From Acidimicrobiia bacterium (GTDB taxonomy: Bacteria; Actinomycetota; Acidimicrobiia; IMCC26256; JAENVU01), in NCBI GenBank assembly GCA_025357995.1, contig JANYLF010000040.1:1-13608 (forward strand): DNA of 13,608 nt. Direction: 5' to 3'. Positions within the stretch are counted from its first letter, which is position 1. Every line of letters begins with the position of its first letter. Positions 6,392-13,225 of this stretch are shown here, one piece after another. A program made the position numbers and the translations under genes. Below the pieces are notes generated by a model. That model was not told where the DNA came from and did not search any database. It worked only from the letters and a program-made list of their open reading frames with translations.

Positions 6392-7323
6392 CGGTTTCTA
6401 AAGGTGCCGTCGAGCGCGTTCGGGTCGTCGGCGTCGAGTTGCCAGAGCGCCAGCGCGGCTTCGGCGGGGTCGTCGGCCGCAGCGCGTTCGGGCATGCCCG
6501 CAAAGCCCAGCAGCTGACGCGCGCGCTGCGGCAACGTTGCCGCCAGCTCCGCGCCGACGCCGACCGGGACCGCTTCTTCCGGCGTGAGCCAACCGACGAG
6601 GTACGACAAGTACAGCGCCTTGCGCCACCGATCCGCGGTCTGGTTCGCGCCACCACCGTGGAGCAGGCTCCCGATGTAGACCAACGCGTCACCCGGCTCG
6701 AGCTCCACCGGCACTGCGAGTGATTCGTCGATCGGCCGGTCGAGCGGCCAGAGGTGACTCCGCGGAATGACGCGAGTCGCGCCCACCTCCGCGTCGTAGT
6801 CGCCGAGCGCGACCAACACGGAGATCTGGAGCGGGATACGAAGCTTCGCCGCGAGGTTCCAGTTCAGGTCGTCACGGTGCAGAGCCTGTTGTGGGTTGCC
6901 CGGCCCGATGAAGATCGTCTCGGATTGACTCATCCAGTAGTCGCCGCAGTATGGCAACAACACGCGATCCGCGAGGTCGAGCAGCGTGGGATGCAACAAG
7001 TACTCGTCCACCATCGTGCGGCTCTTCGCCGGGATGCCCTGCACGCGGATCGTGTTCGTGCCGTAGAACGAGTCGTCGAAGCCCTCGCGGAATCCCGGCT
7101 GTCGCGCCGCCACGGAGGGCGCGAGCTCGGCGTCGATCCGTGCGACAGTCGACTGGTCGAGGAGGCCACGAATCACGAGACCGCCGTCGCGATCAATCGT
7201 TTCGAGGAGGAGGTCGGAGTCGGTGTCCGGGCCCAGACGCATCAGCCCGTCGGTAGGGCGGACGATGCGGCGGGACCACGCGGCGCCGAGGAAGGCAGAG
7301 GCGCGGGTCAGCAAGGGGGTCAA
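6388..7323 (-). CDS. Phytanoyl-CoA dioxygenase (PhyH) family protein
   Basis: A 311-residue predicted Fe(II)/2-oxoglutarate-dependent oxygenase of the PhyH family, which hydroxylates substrates such as phytanoyl-CoA or small natural products. The double-stranded beta-helix signature is clear: H149 and D151 (LHRDDLNW) with H222 (GSLLHGGGANQT) form the iron triad. R232 or R234 is placed for 2-oxoglutarate binding, and GATRVIPRSH (181-190) is typical of the family. The N-terminal DRDGGLVIRGLL (44-55) is the usual PhyH opening. The start is uncertain: TTG at 7323 has only a weak GGAAG close by, and ATG at 7242 would give 284 residues. It follows the methyltransferase gene by 75 bases and may share its transcript. 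It converges with the preceding plus-strand gene, with stop codons overlapping. Substrate unknown. Confidence 0.87.
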   Translation of the reverse strand: MTPLLTRASAFLGAAWSRRIVRPTDGLMRLGPDTDSDLLLETIDRDGGLVIRGLLDQSTVARIDAELAPSVAARQPGFREGFDDSFYGTNTIRVQGIPAKSRTMVDEYLLHPTLLDLADRVLLPYCGDYWMSQSETIFIGPGNPQQALHRDDLNWNLAAKLRIPLQISVLVALGDYDAEVGATRVIPRSHLWPLDRPIDESLAVPVELEPGDALVYIGSLLHGGGANQTADRWRKALYLSYLVGWLTPEEAVPVGVGAELAATLPQRARQLLGFAGMPERAAADDPAEAALALWQLDADDPNALDGTFRNR

Positions 7324-7398
7324 GTCTTCCAGCTCGGGCAGGTCAGTACAGGTATCGACCAGTGTGGCCTGTGTCCTGAGGCGTTTACGGACGCGGCA

Positions 7399-8016
7399 TC
7401 ACACTTTCACAGCCCGTCCACAGGACATCGCGGTGAGGATCGCCGGGCCTTTCATACGGAATCGGTCGACGTTTTCCAGGGTCAGACCGGCAGCGACGGC
7501 AAGTTCGGCCGGATCCCGCGTGAGGTGACAGCCGCCCCCAATCCGCCGTTGGATCGGCTCGAACCGGCGCTGGCGAGCCGCGACCTCGGGCTCTTCGCTG
7601 CGACCGTGCTCCACAAAGTGTAAGGCCGCGCCCGGCCGGAGTACCCGCACGATTTCGTGCATCGCCGCGTCGATATTCGGGATCGTGCACAACGTGAACG
7701 TCGAGAGCACCGCGTCGGCGCTCTCGTCCTCGATGGGCAGCGACGCGCCATCGAGGCCGACGAACTCGATCGGCGGGTGCGAACGAGTCTCCATGCGCCG
7801 CCGAGCCATCTGCTGCGCCCGCGACGACGGCTCGACCGCGAGTACGCGTTCGACCTCGGCCGGATACAGGCCGATGTTGGGGCCCGAGCCGAACCCGATC
7901 TCCACCACGTTCCCATGCAGGCCCTCGAGGGCCGGGCGCCGCACCGGGATCATCGCCTTGCCGCCGCAGGTCAGGTTCACCACGTGCGGAAGCACATGTT
8001 CCGTGTACCAGCTCAC
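7399..8016 (-). CDS. Class I SAM-dependent methyltransferase
   Basis: A 205-residue cytoplasmic protein with the Rossmann methyltransferase fold. Motif I is VVEIGFGSGPN (about residues 37-47). An acidic residue ending strand 2 (LAVEPS) and a FVGLDGASLP segment would contact SAM. DAVLSTFTLCTIPN corresponds to motif IV and the VLRPGAALHFVEHG block to the next strand. It resembles small type-11 or METTL7-like enzymes of phospholipid or quinone methylation, but the substrate cannot be told. The frame is open to 8133. GTG at 8016 is preferred because it shares GTGA with the stop of the cyclic-nucleotide-binding gene and begins the expected WYTEHVLPHVVNLTCG opening. The gene is thus translationally coupled to that upstream gene and may be read through to PhyH. 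Confidence 0.85.
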   Translation of the reverse strand: MSWYTEHVLPHVVNLTCGGKAMIPVRRPALEGLHGNVVEIGFGSGPNIGLYPAEVERVLAVEPSSRAQQMARRRMETRSHPPIEFVGLDGASLPIEDESADAVLSTFTLCTIPNIDAAMHEIVRVLRPGAALHFVEHGRSEEPEVAARQRRFEPIQRRIGGGCHLTRDPAELAVAAGLTLENVDRFRMKGPAILTAMSCGRAVKV

Positions 8017-8435
8017 GACACGAGGGAACCTTCCGCGGCGCGCAGACGCGCGCTCAGCGCGCCGAGCAACTTCACCGCGAGAGATGGGTACTGCTTCAAG
8101 AGCGCGCGAAAGTTGAACTCGGCAATCGACCACGCCTCGATGGAATCTGTCGCGATCACCGACGCCGAGCGAGGCTGGCCGTCGAGCACCGAGAGCTCAC
8201 CAAAATACGAACCGGGTCCGAGCGTGACGCGCGTGCGTCCACTGGTTTGCACCTTCGCCGTACCCGACTGGAGGACGAAGAAACGACCACCGAGACTGCC
8301 CTCCTCCACGATGACGGCGCCGGCGCGGAACTGCACCGGTTTGGCCACTGCCGCAATGCGCGAGAGCTCGCGGCGCGACAGCTCCGCAAACAATGGGACT
8401 TGGGCGAGCAGGTCGGTGTCGCATCGGTCGGCCAC
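8013..8435 (-). CDS. Stand-alone cyclic nucleotide-binding domain protein
   Basis: A 140-residue protein that is essentially one cNMP-binding domain. N-terminal helices (DLLAQVPLFAELSRRELSRIA) lead into the beta-roll (AGAVIVEEGSLGGRFFVLQSGTA). A phosphate-binding cassette follows at 78-91, where FGELSVL and PRSAS supply E80, R89 and S90, the residues that hold the cyclic phosphate and sugar. A short C-terminal helix region closes the protein. There is no DNA-binding HTH, channel or kinase domain, so it is not a full Crp regulator and must act through a partner. GTG at 8435 has AGGAG 6 bases upstream. Its stop overlaps the methyltransferase start by 4 bases, so the methyltransferase is the natural candidate partner. 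It is divergent from the gene at 8519. Confidence 0.86.
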   Translation of the reverse strand: MADRCDTDLLAQVPLFAELSRRELSRIAAVAKPVQFRAGAVIVEEGSLGGRFFVLQSGTAKVQTSGRTRVTLGPGSYFGELSVLDGQPRSASVIATDSIEAWSIAEFNFRALLKQYPSLAVKLLGALSARLRAAEGSLVS

Positions 8436-8471
8436 GGGAGACTCCTGAGTGGTACAGCGCCGGACGGTCCG

Positions 8472-8477
8472 AGGCTA
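8472..8477 (-). promoter_or_regulatory. Possible -10 element for the cNMP-binding/methyltransferase genes
   Basis: On the minus strand TAGCCT matches the actinobacterial TAnnnT -10 pattern about 36 bases before the GTG at 8435, within the 83-base divergent gap. There is no clear -35. Confidence 0.25.
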
Positions 8478-8506
8478 CCGGCGAGCCTCGACGGGCGCGG
8501 CGTGTC

Positions 8507-8512
8507 TAGGTT
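8507..8512 (+). promoter_or_regulatory. -10 element of a probable leaderless promoter
   Basis: TAGGTT matches TAnnnT and ends exactly 6 bases before the ATG at 8519, so transcription would start at or next to the A of the ATG. No Shine-Dalgarno sequence is present, which agrees with a leaderless mRNA. Confidence 0.45.
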
Positions 8513-8518
8513 GGGTCG

Positions 8519-9910
8519 ATGGCTTCCCTGGATGTCCACCGTCTCGCGGCCGCGTGCAGCCGTCACCTGGGTGGGCCGTACGAGATCGACGAACTGAGGC
8601 GGTTGTCCGGCGGCGCATCGCGCGAGACCTGGGCGTTCCGAGCGCAACGCCCCGACGGCAGCGCCGCCGATCTCGTGTTCCGGCGGGACCCCGGAACCAC
8701 GATCGGTCAGACCGACCGCGCCACGGAGTACCTCTTGCTCCAAGCCGCAGCCGCCGGTGGAGTCGCGGTCCCCGCTGTCCGCTTCCTCGTGGAGGACGAA
8801 GACGGCCTCGGTTCCGGTTTCGTCATGGACCGCGTCGACGGCGAGACGATCCCGCGCAAGATCCTGCGCGATCACGAGTACGCAACCGCGCGCCCGCAGC
8901 TCGTCGGTCAGTGCGCACACGCCGCGGCGGCGATTCACGCCCTCCCCGTCGACGCGCTCCCACGACTCGCCCATCAGGACGCGACCACGTTGATCGAACA
9001 GTTCCGCGGGATCATCGACATGCTCGGCGAACCGCATCCGGCGTTCGAACTCGGGCTGCGGTGGCTCAGCGAACGCGCCACCGAACTGCCGCGGTCCGAG
9101 CCCGCGCTCGTGCACGGCGACTTCCGCAATGGCAACTTCATCGTTGGGCCCGACGGGTTGCGCGCCGTACTCGATTGGGAGCTCGCGCACCTCGGAGACC
9201 CGATCGAAGACCTCGGCTGGTTCTGCGTGAAGTCCTGGCGTTTCGGCCAAGTGCAAAACGAGGCCGGCGGATTCGGCTCTGCCGCGGCGCTGCTCGCGGC
9301 GTACGAGTCGGCCTCCGGTCGCGCCGTGGCGGAGGAGCATCTGCACTTTTGGGAGGTGTTCGGCACCCTGAAATGGGGCGTCATCTGCGAGATGCAGGCG
9401 TCGTCGCACCTTCAGGGCCTCGTCCGCTCGGTGGAGTTGGCCGCGCTCGGGCGCCGCATCGCCGAGATGGAGTGGGACCTCCTCGATCTGCTCGACCCCG
9501 ACGGCTTCGAACCGCCGTCACGCGCGGTCGTCGAGCCGACCGCCGCGGCGTCGATGCACGACCGACCGACCGCGACCGAACTCGTCGAGTCGGTGCGCGA
9601 GTACCTCGAACGCGACGTCATGACCGGCGACGGTCGCGTCGCGTTCCATGCCCGAGTGGCGGCACGCGTGCTCGCGATGGTCGAGCGCGAACTCGCGCTC
9701 GGACCGCAGCAGTACGCAGCCGAGCATCAACGTCTGCTCTCCCTCCTCGGAACCGACGCGCCGGTGCGCGACCAGACCGTCAAACTCGCCCGCGGCATCC
9801 GCGCCGGGGAGCTCGACGACCGCCGCACCGACGTGTTCGCGACCGTCCGCGCCGCAGTGCAGGCAAAGCTCGCGGTCAGCAATCCCGACTATGCAGTTCC
9901 CGCCCGCTGA
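8519..9910 (+). CDS. APH-like phosphotransferase fused to a DUF6285-like domain
   Basis: A 463-residue cytoplasmic protein with two parts. Residues 1 to about 325 form an aminoglycoside-phosphotransferase/choline-kinase fold: a glycine-rich N-lobe loop (RLSGGASRETW), the catalytic loop LVHGDFRNGN (H199, D201, N206) and the metal-binding VLDWELAHLGDP (D219). Such proteins are common beside acyl-CoA dehydrogenases in actinobacterial lipid catabolism and probably act on metabolites, not antibiotics. After a Pro/Ala linker (about 326-345), residues 346-463 open with MHDRPTATELVESVREYLERD, go through RVAFHARVAARVLAMVEREL and close with KLAVSNPDY. This matches the small DUF6285 proteins usually encoded as a separate following gene. 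No ribosome binding site precedes the internal ATG at 9554, so it reads as a fusion. It lies 13 bases before exonuclease III. Confidence 0.85.
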   Translation: MASLDVHRLAAACSRHLGGPYEIDELRRLSGGASRETWAFRAQRPDGSAADLVFRRDPGTTIGQTDRATEYLLLQAAAAGGVAVPAVRFLVEDEDGLGSGFVMDRVDGETIPRKILRDHEYATARPQLVGQCAHAAAAIHALPVDALPRLAHQDATTLIEQFRGIIDMLGEPHPAFELGLRWLSERATELPRSEPALVHGDFRNGNFIVGPDGLRAVLDWELAHLGDPIEDLGWFCVKSWRFGQVQNEAGGFGSAAALLAAYESASGRAVAEEHLHFWEVFGTLKWGVICEMQASSHLQGLVRSVELAALGRRIAEMEWDLLDLLDPDGFEPPSRAVVEPTAAASMHDRPTATELVESVREYLERDVMTGDGRVAFHARVAARVLAMVERELALGPQQYAAEHQRLLSLLGTDAPVRDQTVKLARGIRAGELDDRRTDVFATVRAAVQAKLAVSNPDYAVPAR

Positions 9911-9912
9911 CC

Positions 9913-9918
9913 AAGGAG
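9913..9918 (+). promoter_or_regulatory. Ribosome binding site of exonuclease III
   Basis: AAGGAG lies 5 bases before GTG at 9924, in the 13-base gap after the previous stop. It fixes the start directly before the conserved MRIATWNVNS. Confidence 0.75.
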
Positions 9919-9923
9919 AGTCC

Positions 9924-10703
9924 GTGCGCATCGCCACCTGGAACGTCAACTCGCTGAAGGCGCGCTTGGAACGCGTCGAGGAGTGGCTCGAGTACGCGCG
10001 CCCGGATGTGCTCTGCCTCCAGGAGACCAAGCTCGCCGACAAGAACTTCCCCGCGCTTGCCTTCTCGGCCCTCGGTTACGAGAGCGTGCACTTCGGCTAC
10101 AACCAGTGGAACGGCGTCGCGATCCTGTCGAAGGTCGGGATCGAAGATCCTGCGAATGGATTCGGTAAGGACGTCGAGGACCCCTACGCCGAGGACGCTC
10201 GGATGCTCGCGGCCACCTGCGGTGGAATCCGAGTCGTCAGCGTGTACGTCCCGAACGGGCGGGAGGTACCGAGCGAGTTCTACGACCGCAAGCTGGCATG
10301 GTTCGACCGGCTCGCGGAATGGTTGGAGGCCCATCACGGTGCGAAGGACCCGGTAGTGGTCACGGGCGACTTCAACGTCGCGCCCGAGGACCGCGACGTG
10401 TGGTCGACCGCGGCGTTCGTCGGGTCCACCCATGTGACCGAACCGGAGCGGGCGGCGATCAAGCGCCTGGAGCACTGGGGACTCGTCGACACCTTCCGGC
10501 GCATGTACGACGGTGAGAACCTCTACAGCTATTGGGACTATCGCGGCGGCGATTTCCATCAGGGCCGGGGCATGCGCATCGACCTCGTGCTGGCAACCGA
10601 ACCGGTCGCAGAACGGGTCACGTGGGCCATCGTCGACCGCAACGCCCGCAAAGGCAAGCAACCCAGCGATCACGCGCCCGTCGTCGTCGATCTCCGGGAC
10701 TGA
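9924..10703 (+). CDS. xth: Exodeoxyribonuclease III (AP endonuclease)
   Basis: A 259-residue cytoplasmic DNA-repair enzyme of the endonuclease/exonuclease/phosphatase superfamily. It cleaves 5' to abasic sites and trims 3' blocked ends in base excision repair. The full motif set is present: N7 (ATWNVNS), E34 (CLQETK), the tyrosine of the SVYVPNG block, D149 and N151 (TGDFNVAP), a RIDLVL strand, and D249-H250 (SDHAP). Length and termini are normal for the XthA family. The GTG start is confirmed by AAGGAG 5 bases upstream. The 13-base gap from the phosphotransferase-like gene suggests co-transcription, although the functions have no obvious link. The small membrane-protein gene lies 87 bases downstream. 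Confidence 0.93.
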   Translation: MRIATWNVNSLKARLERVEEWLEYARPDVLCLQETKLADKNFPALAFSALGYESVHFGYNQWNGVAILSKVGIEDPANGFGKDVEDPYAEDARMLAATCGGIRVVSVYVPNGREVPSEFYDRKLAWFDRLAEWLEAHHGAKDPVVVTGDFNVAPEDRDVWSTAAFVGSTHVTEPERAAIKRLEHWGLVDTFRRMYDGENLYSYWDYRGGDFHQGRGMRIDLVLATEPVAERVTWAIVDRNARKGKQPSDHAPVVVDLRD

Positions 10704-10780
10704 GGTCGACCGATAGCGGAGCAGGGTGCTTGACGCCACCACCGCCCGGGACGAGACTCGCCGGATCGGAATGTCGATTC

Positions 10781-10785
10781 GGAGG
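10781..10785 (+). promoter_or_regulatory. Ribosome binding site supporting a TTG start at 10791
   Basis: GGAGG lies 5 bases before TTG at 10791, which supports this rare start for the small membrane protein. No other start codon is well placed before its membrane segment. Confidence 0.65.
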
Positions 10786-10790
10786 CTCAG

Positions 10791-11243
10791 TTGACCGCAG
10801 CAACGCCAACTTCATCGGATTCCGCGCCGTTACGCTCGTCGTCGACGCGCACCATCCTCATCGTGGTGGTGGCTGTCATCGTGCTGGCCGGTGCGGCGTT
10901 CGTGGTCTACAAGCTCACCCACAAGCGCGACACCGGTCAGCCACCTGCCGTGATCGCGACGAGCATCCAAAAAGCCGTCGTGGCGGGTGACCAGGCCACA
11001 ATCGACAAGTTCACGACGACGCAGGGCCGGGCAGAACTCGCTGCGGTCAAGGGCAAGCTCGCTGGTTTCACGTTCGGGTCGTGCGCGTTCATCCCCAGCA
11101 ATGTCAAGACGCAGCTGTGCGTCATGACCCGCCCCGGCGGTCAGCTCAGCCTCTACGTCACCAACACAAACGGCAAGTACCTGTTGAACTCGGCACGGGT
11201 CGGCCCGGCCGGACTCCCCCCGACCCCGCCGCCTAGCACCTAA
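10791..11243 (+). CDS. Small single-pass membrane protein, exported domain of unknown function
   Basis: Not recognised. The 150-residue protein has a Ser/Thr-rich N-terminal tail with Arg at 15 and 20, and one strong membrane helix at about residues 22-42 (ILIVVVAVIVLAGAAFVVY). It then has KLTHKR and an exported-looking domain of about 90 residues. That domain includes a helical stretch (about 54-91: ATSIQKAVVAGDQATIDKF), C98 and C110, which may pair, and beta-like sequence (LSLYVTNTNGKYLLNSARV), before a Pro-rich end. The AGDQATIDKF pattern is reminiscent of small extracytoplasmic domains, but no family can be claimed. The orientation of the helix is ambiguous because basic residues lie on both sides. 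A GGAGG before TTG supports the start. It ends 106 bases before the convergent etfA stop. Confidence 0.7.
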   Translation: MTAATPTSSDSAPLRSSSTRTILIVVVAVIVLAGAAFVVYKLTHKRDTGQPPAVIATSIQKAVVAGDQATIDKFTTTQGRAELAAVKGKLAGFTFGSCAFIPSNVKTQLCVMTRPGGQLSLYVTNTNGKYLLNSARVGPAGLPPTPPPST

Positions 11244-11270
11244 TACCCGCTCTTGTTCACTGCGTTCACG

Positions 11271-11331
11271 GGCCGCTCCGGCCACGGGCGAGTGGAAACC
11301 GGATCGGCGGGGATCGCCTGTCCGCTCGCCC
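11271..11331. terminator. Inverted repeats between converging genes, possible bidirectional terminator
   Basis: GGCCG-CTC-CGGCC (11271-11283) makes a 5-bp GC stem. GGGCGAG (11286-11292) and CTCGCCC (11325-11331) make a 7-bp stem around a 32-base loop that has its own GGCG/CGCC pairing. The site lies between the convergent membrane-protein and etfA stops. There is no T run, so it is tentative. Confidence 0.35.
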
Positions 11332-11349
11332 TCTGAGACGGAGAGCAGG

Positions 11350-12306
11350 TCAGCCGCGGGCCTTCAGTGCCTCGATCAGCTTCGGGACCACCTTGTGCAC
11401 GTCGCCCACGATGCCGAGGTCGGCGACCGAGAAAATCGGTGCCTCGGCGTCCTTGTTGATGGCAAGGATGTTGTCCGAGCCCTTCATGCCCACCATGTGC
11501 TGGGTGGCACCACTGATACCGAGCGCGACGTAGAGCTTCGGCTTCACGGTCTTCCCGGTCTGGCCGACCTGCTTCGAGTACGGCACCCACCCGGCGTCGA
11601 CAATCGCGCGTGACGCACCCGACGCCCCGCCGAGCAACTTCGCGAGCTCGTCCACCAGCGGGCCGTAGTTCTCGGCCGCACCGATGCCACGGCCGCCCGA
11701 AACGACGATGGTCGCCTCTTCGAGTTTCGGTCCCTCGCGCTCTTCGACGTGGGTCTCGAGCACCTTGGCCTCCGCGCCCCGTCCCGCGTCGGGTGTCCCG
11801 ACGCTCACGACTTCCGCGGCCGCCGCTCCACCCGGCTCCGCGACGAACGACTTCGGTCGGATGGCCGCGAGGCACGGCTTCTCGCCGCCGAACTTGGTGT
11901 CGACCAACGTGTTGCCACCGAAGATCGCGGTGCCAACGGTGACCGTGTCGCCGTCGACCGCGAGCGTCATGCCATTCGTGAGCACCGTGCGGTCGAGTTT
12001 GACCGACAGGCGCGCAATCGCGTCACGGCCGTCGTAGGTCTGGGCGAACAGGATGAGGTCGGGCGCTTCGGCCTCGACCAGGCTCGCGATCGCCGCCGCC
12101 CCCATGACCCCGGCGAGACTCTCGCCCGCGTCCACCGCGAACACTTTGGCCACACCGTACGCGCCGAGCTCAGGTGCGACCGCGGCCGCGTTGGTACCCA
12201 CGTACACGGCTTCGACAGTGCCGAGCTCACGAGCCTTGGTGACGAGCTCGAGCGTGGCGGTGGTGGGCGCGTCGCCCTCTGCTTCTGCGTAAACCCAAAT
12301 CTTCAT
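11350..12306 (-). CDS. etfA: Electron transfer flavoprotein, alpha subunit
   Basis: A 318-residue FAD-binding subunit of the EtfAB heterodimer, which accepts electrons from acyl-CoA dehydrogenases and passes them to a quinone oxidoreductase. The N-terminal ETF domain begins MKIWVYAEAEG and includes DLILFAQTYDGRD. The C-terminal FAD domain has VVSGGRGIGAAENY, GASRAIVDAGWVPYSKQVGQTGK and the family signature LYVALGISGATQHMVG around residues 258-275 (Q269, H270), continuing to the AINKD that contacts FAD. The ending VADLGIVGDVHKVVPKLIEAL is typical. ATG at 12306 has GGAG 8 bases upstream; the open frame beyond it is spurious. It follows etfB by 17 bases on the same transcript. Full length, no defect seen. 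Confidence 0.96.
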   Translation of the reverse strand: MKIWVYAEAEGDAPTTATLELVTKARELGTVEAVYVGTNAAAVAPELGAYGVAKVFAVDAGESLAGVMGAAAIASLVEAEAPDLILFAQTYDGRDAIARLSVKLDRTVLTNGMTLAVDGDTVTVGTAIFGGNTLVDTKFGGEKPCLAAIRPKSFVAEPGGAAAAEVVSVGTPDAGRGAEAKVLETHVEEREGPKLEEATIVVSGGRGIGAAENYGPLVDELAKLLGGASGASRAIVDAGWVPYSKQVGQTGKTVKPKLYVALGISGATQHMVGMKGSDNILAINKDAEAPIFSVADLGIVGDVHKVVPKLIEALKARG

Positions 12307-12323
12307 GATGTCTGCTCCGTCCC

Positions 12324-13094
12324 TCAGATGACCTTGAGACCGTCGAGGAACTCGACAACCTTCTCGAACCCGGTGCCGTCGTCTTCGATCTTCTCGCCCG
12401 CTTCGCGTGCCGGCGCGGCCGCGACAGTCGTGATCGTCTGGTTCGGCGCGATTGCCTCGTCGCTCAAACCGAGATCGTGCGCGGTCACCTCGTCGACCGG
12501 CTTGGACTTGGCGGCCATGATCCCCTTGAATGACGGGTAGCGAGGCTCGACCACACCCGCGGTCACACTCACGACCGCGGGAAGGTTCGCCGCGACGACG
12601 TCGTAGCCGGCCTCGGTCTGACGCTGGATCTTCGCGACGCCACCGTCGATGTCCACCTGCTTGGCGAACGTGAGCGATGGCCACCCGAGGAGCTCGGCGA
12701 CCTGCGCGGGAATTGTGCCGGTGTAGCCGTCGGTCGACTCGGTCGCGGTGAGGACAAGGTCGATGCCGCCCGCGCGCTCGACGCATTTGGCGAGCACCTT
12801 CGCGGTGGTGAGCGCGTCCGCACCGGCGAGCGCGCCATCCGAAACGAGGATCGCCTTGGCCGCACCCATCGCCAGCGCGGTGCGCAGACCCGATACCTCA
12901 CTGTTGGGAGCCATCGAGATCAATGTGACCTCGCCGCCGCCGGCCTTGTCCACCAGCTGGAGCGCCATCTCGACGCCATAGCTGTCGGACTCGTCGAGGA
13001 TCAGCTTGCCCTCACGCTTGAGCGTGTGGTCGCTTTCGAGCTCGCCCGGCACTGCCGGGTCGGGGATCTGCTTCACGCAGACGACGACGTTCAT
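12324..13094 (-). CDS. etfB: Electron transfer flavoprotein, beta subunit
   Basis: A 256-residue subunit that holds AMP and docks the dehydrogenase partner in the EtfAB complex. MNVVVCVKQIPDPAVPGELE is the standard opening. The AMP-site region STDGYTGTIPAQVAELLGWP and the signature VEPRYPSFKGIMAAKSKP (E183 onward) are intact, and length is normal. The ALAMGAAKAILVSD block contains the usual nucleotide-binding strand. ATG at 13094 is supported by GGGAG 8 bases upstream. It is first in the etfB-etfA operon and divergent from a flavoprotein gene over 131 bases. In this gene neighbourhood it most likely serves beta-oxidation-type dehydrogenases encoded elsewhere. Anaerobic bifurcating ETF is a formal alternative that I cannot exclude by motif. 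Confidence 0.95.
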   Translation of the reverse strand: MNVVVCVKQIPDPAVPGELESDHTLKREGKLILDESDSYGVEMALQLVDKAGGGEVTLISMAPNSEVSGLRTALAMGAAKAILVSDGALAGADALTTAKVLAKCVERAGGIDLVLTATESTDGYTGTIPAQVAELLGWPSLTFAKQVDIDGGVAKIQRQTEAGYDVVAANLPAVVSVTAGVVEPRYPSFKGIMAAKSKPVDEVTAHDLGLSDEAIAPNQTITTVAAAPAREAGEKIEDDGTGFEKVVEFLDGLKVI

Positions 13095-13153
13095 TCAGGT
13101 CGCTCCCAGTCACGTATTCGGGGCGCGCCGGGTGATCGGCGGCTCCTCGGAAT

Positions 13154-13173
13154 GCGGGCGAGATTCTGCCCGC
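13154..13173. promoter_or_regulatory. GC-rich inverted repeat in the etfB/flavoprotein divergent gap
   Basis: GCGGGC (13154-13159) and GCCCGC (13168-13173) are perfectly complementary around 8 bases. The position, midway between divergent starts, would suit an operator, but in DNA this GC-rich it may be chance. Confidence 0.25.
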
Positions 13174-13213
13174 CTTCCCCCGCCGATGTCGAAGCGGAGC
13201 CAGGATCCCCGAA

Positions 13214-13219
13214 TACCCT
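13214..13219 (+). promoter_or_regulatory. -10 element of a probable leaderless promoter
   Basis: TACCCT fits TAnnnT and ends exactly 6 bases before the GTG at 13226, the same arrangement as at 8507-8519. No Shine-Dalgarno sequence precedes the start. Confidence 0.45.
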
Positions 13220-13225
13220 GCGACC

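Noticed and set aside
8013..8435. Crp/Fnr transcription factor
   Set aside because: At 140 residues it ends after the cNMP-binding domain; there is no helix-turn-helix.
8156..9409. 417-codon minus-strand frame
   Set aside because: It overlaps the cNMP-binding gene and runs opposite the APH-like gene; both have clear motifs.
8519..9470. Antibiotic (aminoglycoside) resistance kinase
   Set aside because: The fold is shared, but the protein belongs with APH-like proteins of lipid catabolism regions and carries a DUF6285-like tail; nothing points to drug resistance.
11749..12540. 263-codon plus-strand frame opposite etfA and etfB
   Set aside because: Antisense to two near-certain ETF genes, no recognisable features.
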